A stretch of 64,000 bases of DNA from Thermoprotei archaeon (GTDB taxonomy: Archaea; Thermoproteota; Thermoprotei_A; Sulfolobales; Acidilobaceae): assembly GCA_029335875.2 (NCBI GenBank), contig JARJMZ020000036.1, forward strand, positions 1-64,000. Reading direction: 5' to 3'. The translations under genes and the position numbers were made by a program. The notes under the pieces are model-generated. The model was not told the origin of the DNA and did not search any database. It saw only the letters and a list, made by a program, of their open reading frames with translations. Below are positions 62,502-64,000 of the stretch, piece after piece (positions within the stretch are counted from its first letter, which is position 1; the number at the start of each line of letters is the position of its first letter).

Positions 62502-64000
62502 ATGGGGGGTATCTTCGGCTTCGCATGCAACAATAACATGAACGGGTCTATTATCAGAGATGGTTTAAAGAGGCTACTCTACAGGGGGCATGACGGCGCG
62601 GGCTTCGCCCTCCTAGACGATAAGGGGAGCCTTATAGTGAGGAAAGCTGCGGGCCACCTAGAAAATGTTAGTGGGAAACTCGGGTTTGAAGCGTACGCCT
62701 CCAAGGTAATGGTGGGTCATACGAGGTATGCTAGCCGGGGAGTGCCTGCAGACTTTAACAGCCACCCGCTCACAGACTGTGGAGGTAGGGTTGCTGTTGT
62801 GAGCGACGGCATAATATACGGTTATGAGGGGCTCAGAGAATCTCTTAGGAGGTCTAAGCATAGGTTCGCCTCGACTACAGATACTGAAGTCTTAGCCCAC
62901 ATGATGGAGGAGCTTCTAGCTAGGGGGGTCAGCGTTCTCGAGGCTACGCTGGAGATAGGTAGGAGGGTCAGCGGCCTGTACTCGGCAGCGTTCATTGTTG
63001 AGGGCTTCGAGGGCCTAACTTTAATATCTAGGGGGCAGCCTATAGCTTTAGGGTTTAAGAGTGACGGCTCCTGTATCTTCGTGTCTAGCGACATACCGAG
63101 CCTGTACGGGTTTGCAGATGAAGCTATGCTACTCGAGGATAATGCTGCCGCCCTAGTGAGTAGGGGGGGCTATAGGGTTGTAAGTCTTGAGACGGGGTTC
63201 GAGGTTTTAGAGCTTCCGAGGAAGAGGGTTAAGTACCCGGTTGAGTTTGTGGGTAAAGGCGGGTTCCCCCATTACATGATCAAAGAGATCTATGAGACCC
63301 CCGAGGCTCTAGTGAGGACTACAGCGACGCTCCTAGATAAGTATTTGAGGCTGGCTGCTATGATAATAGCTGGGGCTAGGAACGTCATAGTTATAGGTAA
63401 CGGGTCGAGCCTCCACGCAGGTCTAGTGGCTCAATACTATTTCTCTGAAATGGCTGGCCTAAGCGTTAACGTGGCTAGCGCCGCCGAGTTCCCCTACTAT
63501 GCTTTGAACAACGTGTCAACAGGAACAGTGATCATAGCTATAAGCCAGAGTGGGGAGACTAGCGATGTGATTAGGAGCGTTAAACTAGCTAAGATGAGGG
63601 GGGCCGTGATTGTAGGCGTAGTTAACGTTCTAGGCTCGAGGCTCACAGTGCACTCAAACGTTTACCTCCCAGTAGGCGCCGGCCCCGAGATAGCTGTCCC
63701 AGCCACTAAATCTCTAACGTCCACGCTAGCCGCCCTCTCAATACTAGCCGGGTACACGGGACTCCACACGGGCAGGTTTAGTGTGGGCGAGCTCTCAAGC
63801 CTCTACGAGGAGGTGAAGAGCCTGGCAAAGGACATTAAAAACTCCCTGGAGCGCATAGAGTCTAAAGCTGCGGAAACAGCCGAGAGGCTGTCCTACTGGA
63901 ATAGCCTCTACGTCACGAGCAGCGGCATAAACTACCCGATAACCCTAGAGGGGGCTCTAAAACTAAAGGAGGCCGCTATGGTTCACGCCGAGGGGGTTCA
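62502..64000 (+). CDS. glmS: GlmS-like aminotransferase with impaired glutaminase domain (partial)
   Basis: My translation from ATG 62502 (ATG 62490 is also in frame) stays open to the edge, about 499 residues. The N-terminal Ntn domain reads MGGIFGFA where active glutaminases have M-C-G-I, so the catalytic Cys is Gly. SDGII replaces the usual HNGII oxyanion motif. GHTRYASRG and SHPLTD remain. The SIS domains are intact: GNGSSLHAG, ISQSGETSDV, AGPEIAVPATKS. It may use free ammonia to make glucosamine 6-phosphate, or isomerise/deaminate. Divergent from moxR. Confidence 0.85.
   Translation, partial: MGGIFGFACNNNMNGSIIRDGLKRLLYRGHDGAGFALLDDKGSLIVRKAAGHLENVSGKLGFEAYASKVMVGHTRYASRGVPADFNSHPLTDCGGRVAVVSDGIIYGYEGLRESLRRSKHRFASTTDTEVLAHMMEELLARGVSVLEATLEIGRRVSGLYSAAFIVEGFEGLTLISRGQPIALGFKSDGSCIFVSSDIPSLYGFADEAMLLEDNAAALVSRGGYRVVSLETGFEVLELPRKRVKYPVEFVGKGGFPHYMIKEIYETPEALVRTTATLLDKYLRLAAMIIAGARNVIVIGNGSSLHAGLVAQYYFSEMAGLSVNVASAAEFPYYALNNVSTGTVIIAISQSGETSDVIRSVKLAKMRGAVIVGVVNVLGSRLTVHSNVYLPVGAGPEIAVPATKSLTSTLAALSILAGYTGLHTGRFSVGELSSLYEEVKSLAKDIKNSLERIESKAAETAERLSYWNSLYVTSSGINYPITLEGALKLKEAAMVHAEGV

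Overview
The window reads as chromosomal DNA of a hyperthermophilic archaeon, most probably a member of the Thermoproteota (Crenarchaeota). The evidence is FEN-1 with a C-terminal PCNA-binding tail, an XPD-type helicase, NucS, a PriX-like primase subunit, archaeal tRNA genes, a fused gamma-alpha 2-oxoacid:ferredoxin oxidoreductase, the two-step mannosylglycerate pathway, frequent TTG and GTG starts, and leaderless-looking genes behind TATA boxes. I cannot name a genus from sequence alone.

Layout. 1-2223 is a Tat-exported molybdopterin oxidoreductase cut by the window edge. 2224-2741 holds decayed repeat tails. 2742-14724 is mostly housekeeping: alcohol dehydrogenase, fen, prs, a tRNA G10 methyltransferase, rnz, trmO, an HD phosphohydrolase, a polyprenyl-phosphate sugar transferase, an SDR protein and xpd. 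14908-17970 contains yjbQ, a phosphoesterase, a pilin-like protein and two copies of a roughly 210-bp dispersed repeat. 17973-29798 carries a ferredoxin, the 2-oxoacid oxidoreductase, peroxiredoxin, an overlapping aldo-keto reductase / hexulose-phosphate synthase / creatininase-family operon, nucS, tatA, a class V aminotransferase, a Clp1-type kinase and FUN14. 29906-32826 has three tRNAs (Gln, Ala, Ile) around a PriX-like gene and the mannosylglycerate genes. A third repeat copy lies at 33001-33207.

37022-46782 is an eight-gene minus-strand operon for a membrane-bound molybdenum respiratory enzyme: FeS subunit, cytochrome b, a 1221-residue catalytic subunit, a small unknown protein, a membrane ferredoxin, a TorD chaperone, a polyferredoxin and a large ATPase-like solenoid protein. 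Diverging from it is a three-gene cluster of unknown function (46948-49252), in which two genes each need a one-base frame correction. This divergent locus is the best candidate for an undescribed system. By eye it is more AT-rich than its neighbours.

The right part holds an M29 peptidase, an SQR-like flavoprotein with its DUF1641 partner, a Met/His-rich exported protein behind a palindrome, a small membrane protein/winged-helix pair, two truncated surface-protein fragments facing away from each other, a six-gene MoxR-DUF4350-DUF58-DUF4129 membrane operon, and the start of a GlmS-like protein that lacks the catalytic cysteine of its glutaminase domain.
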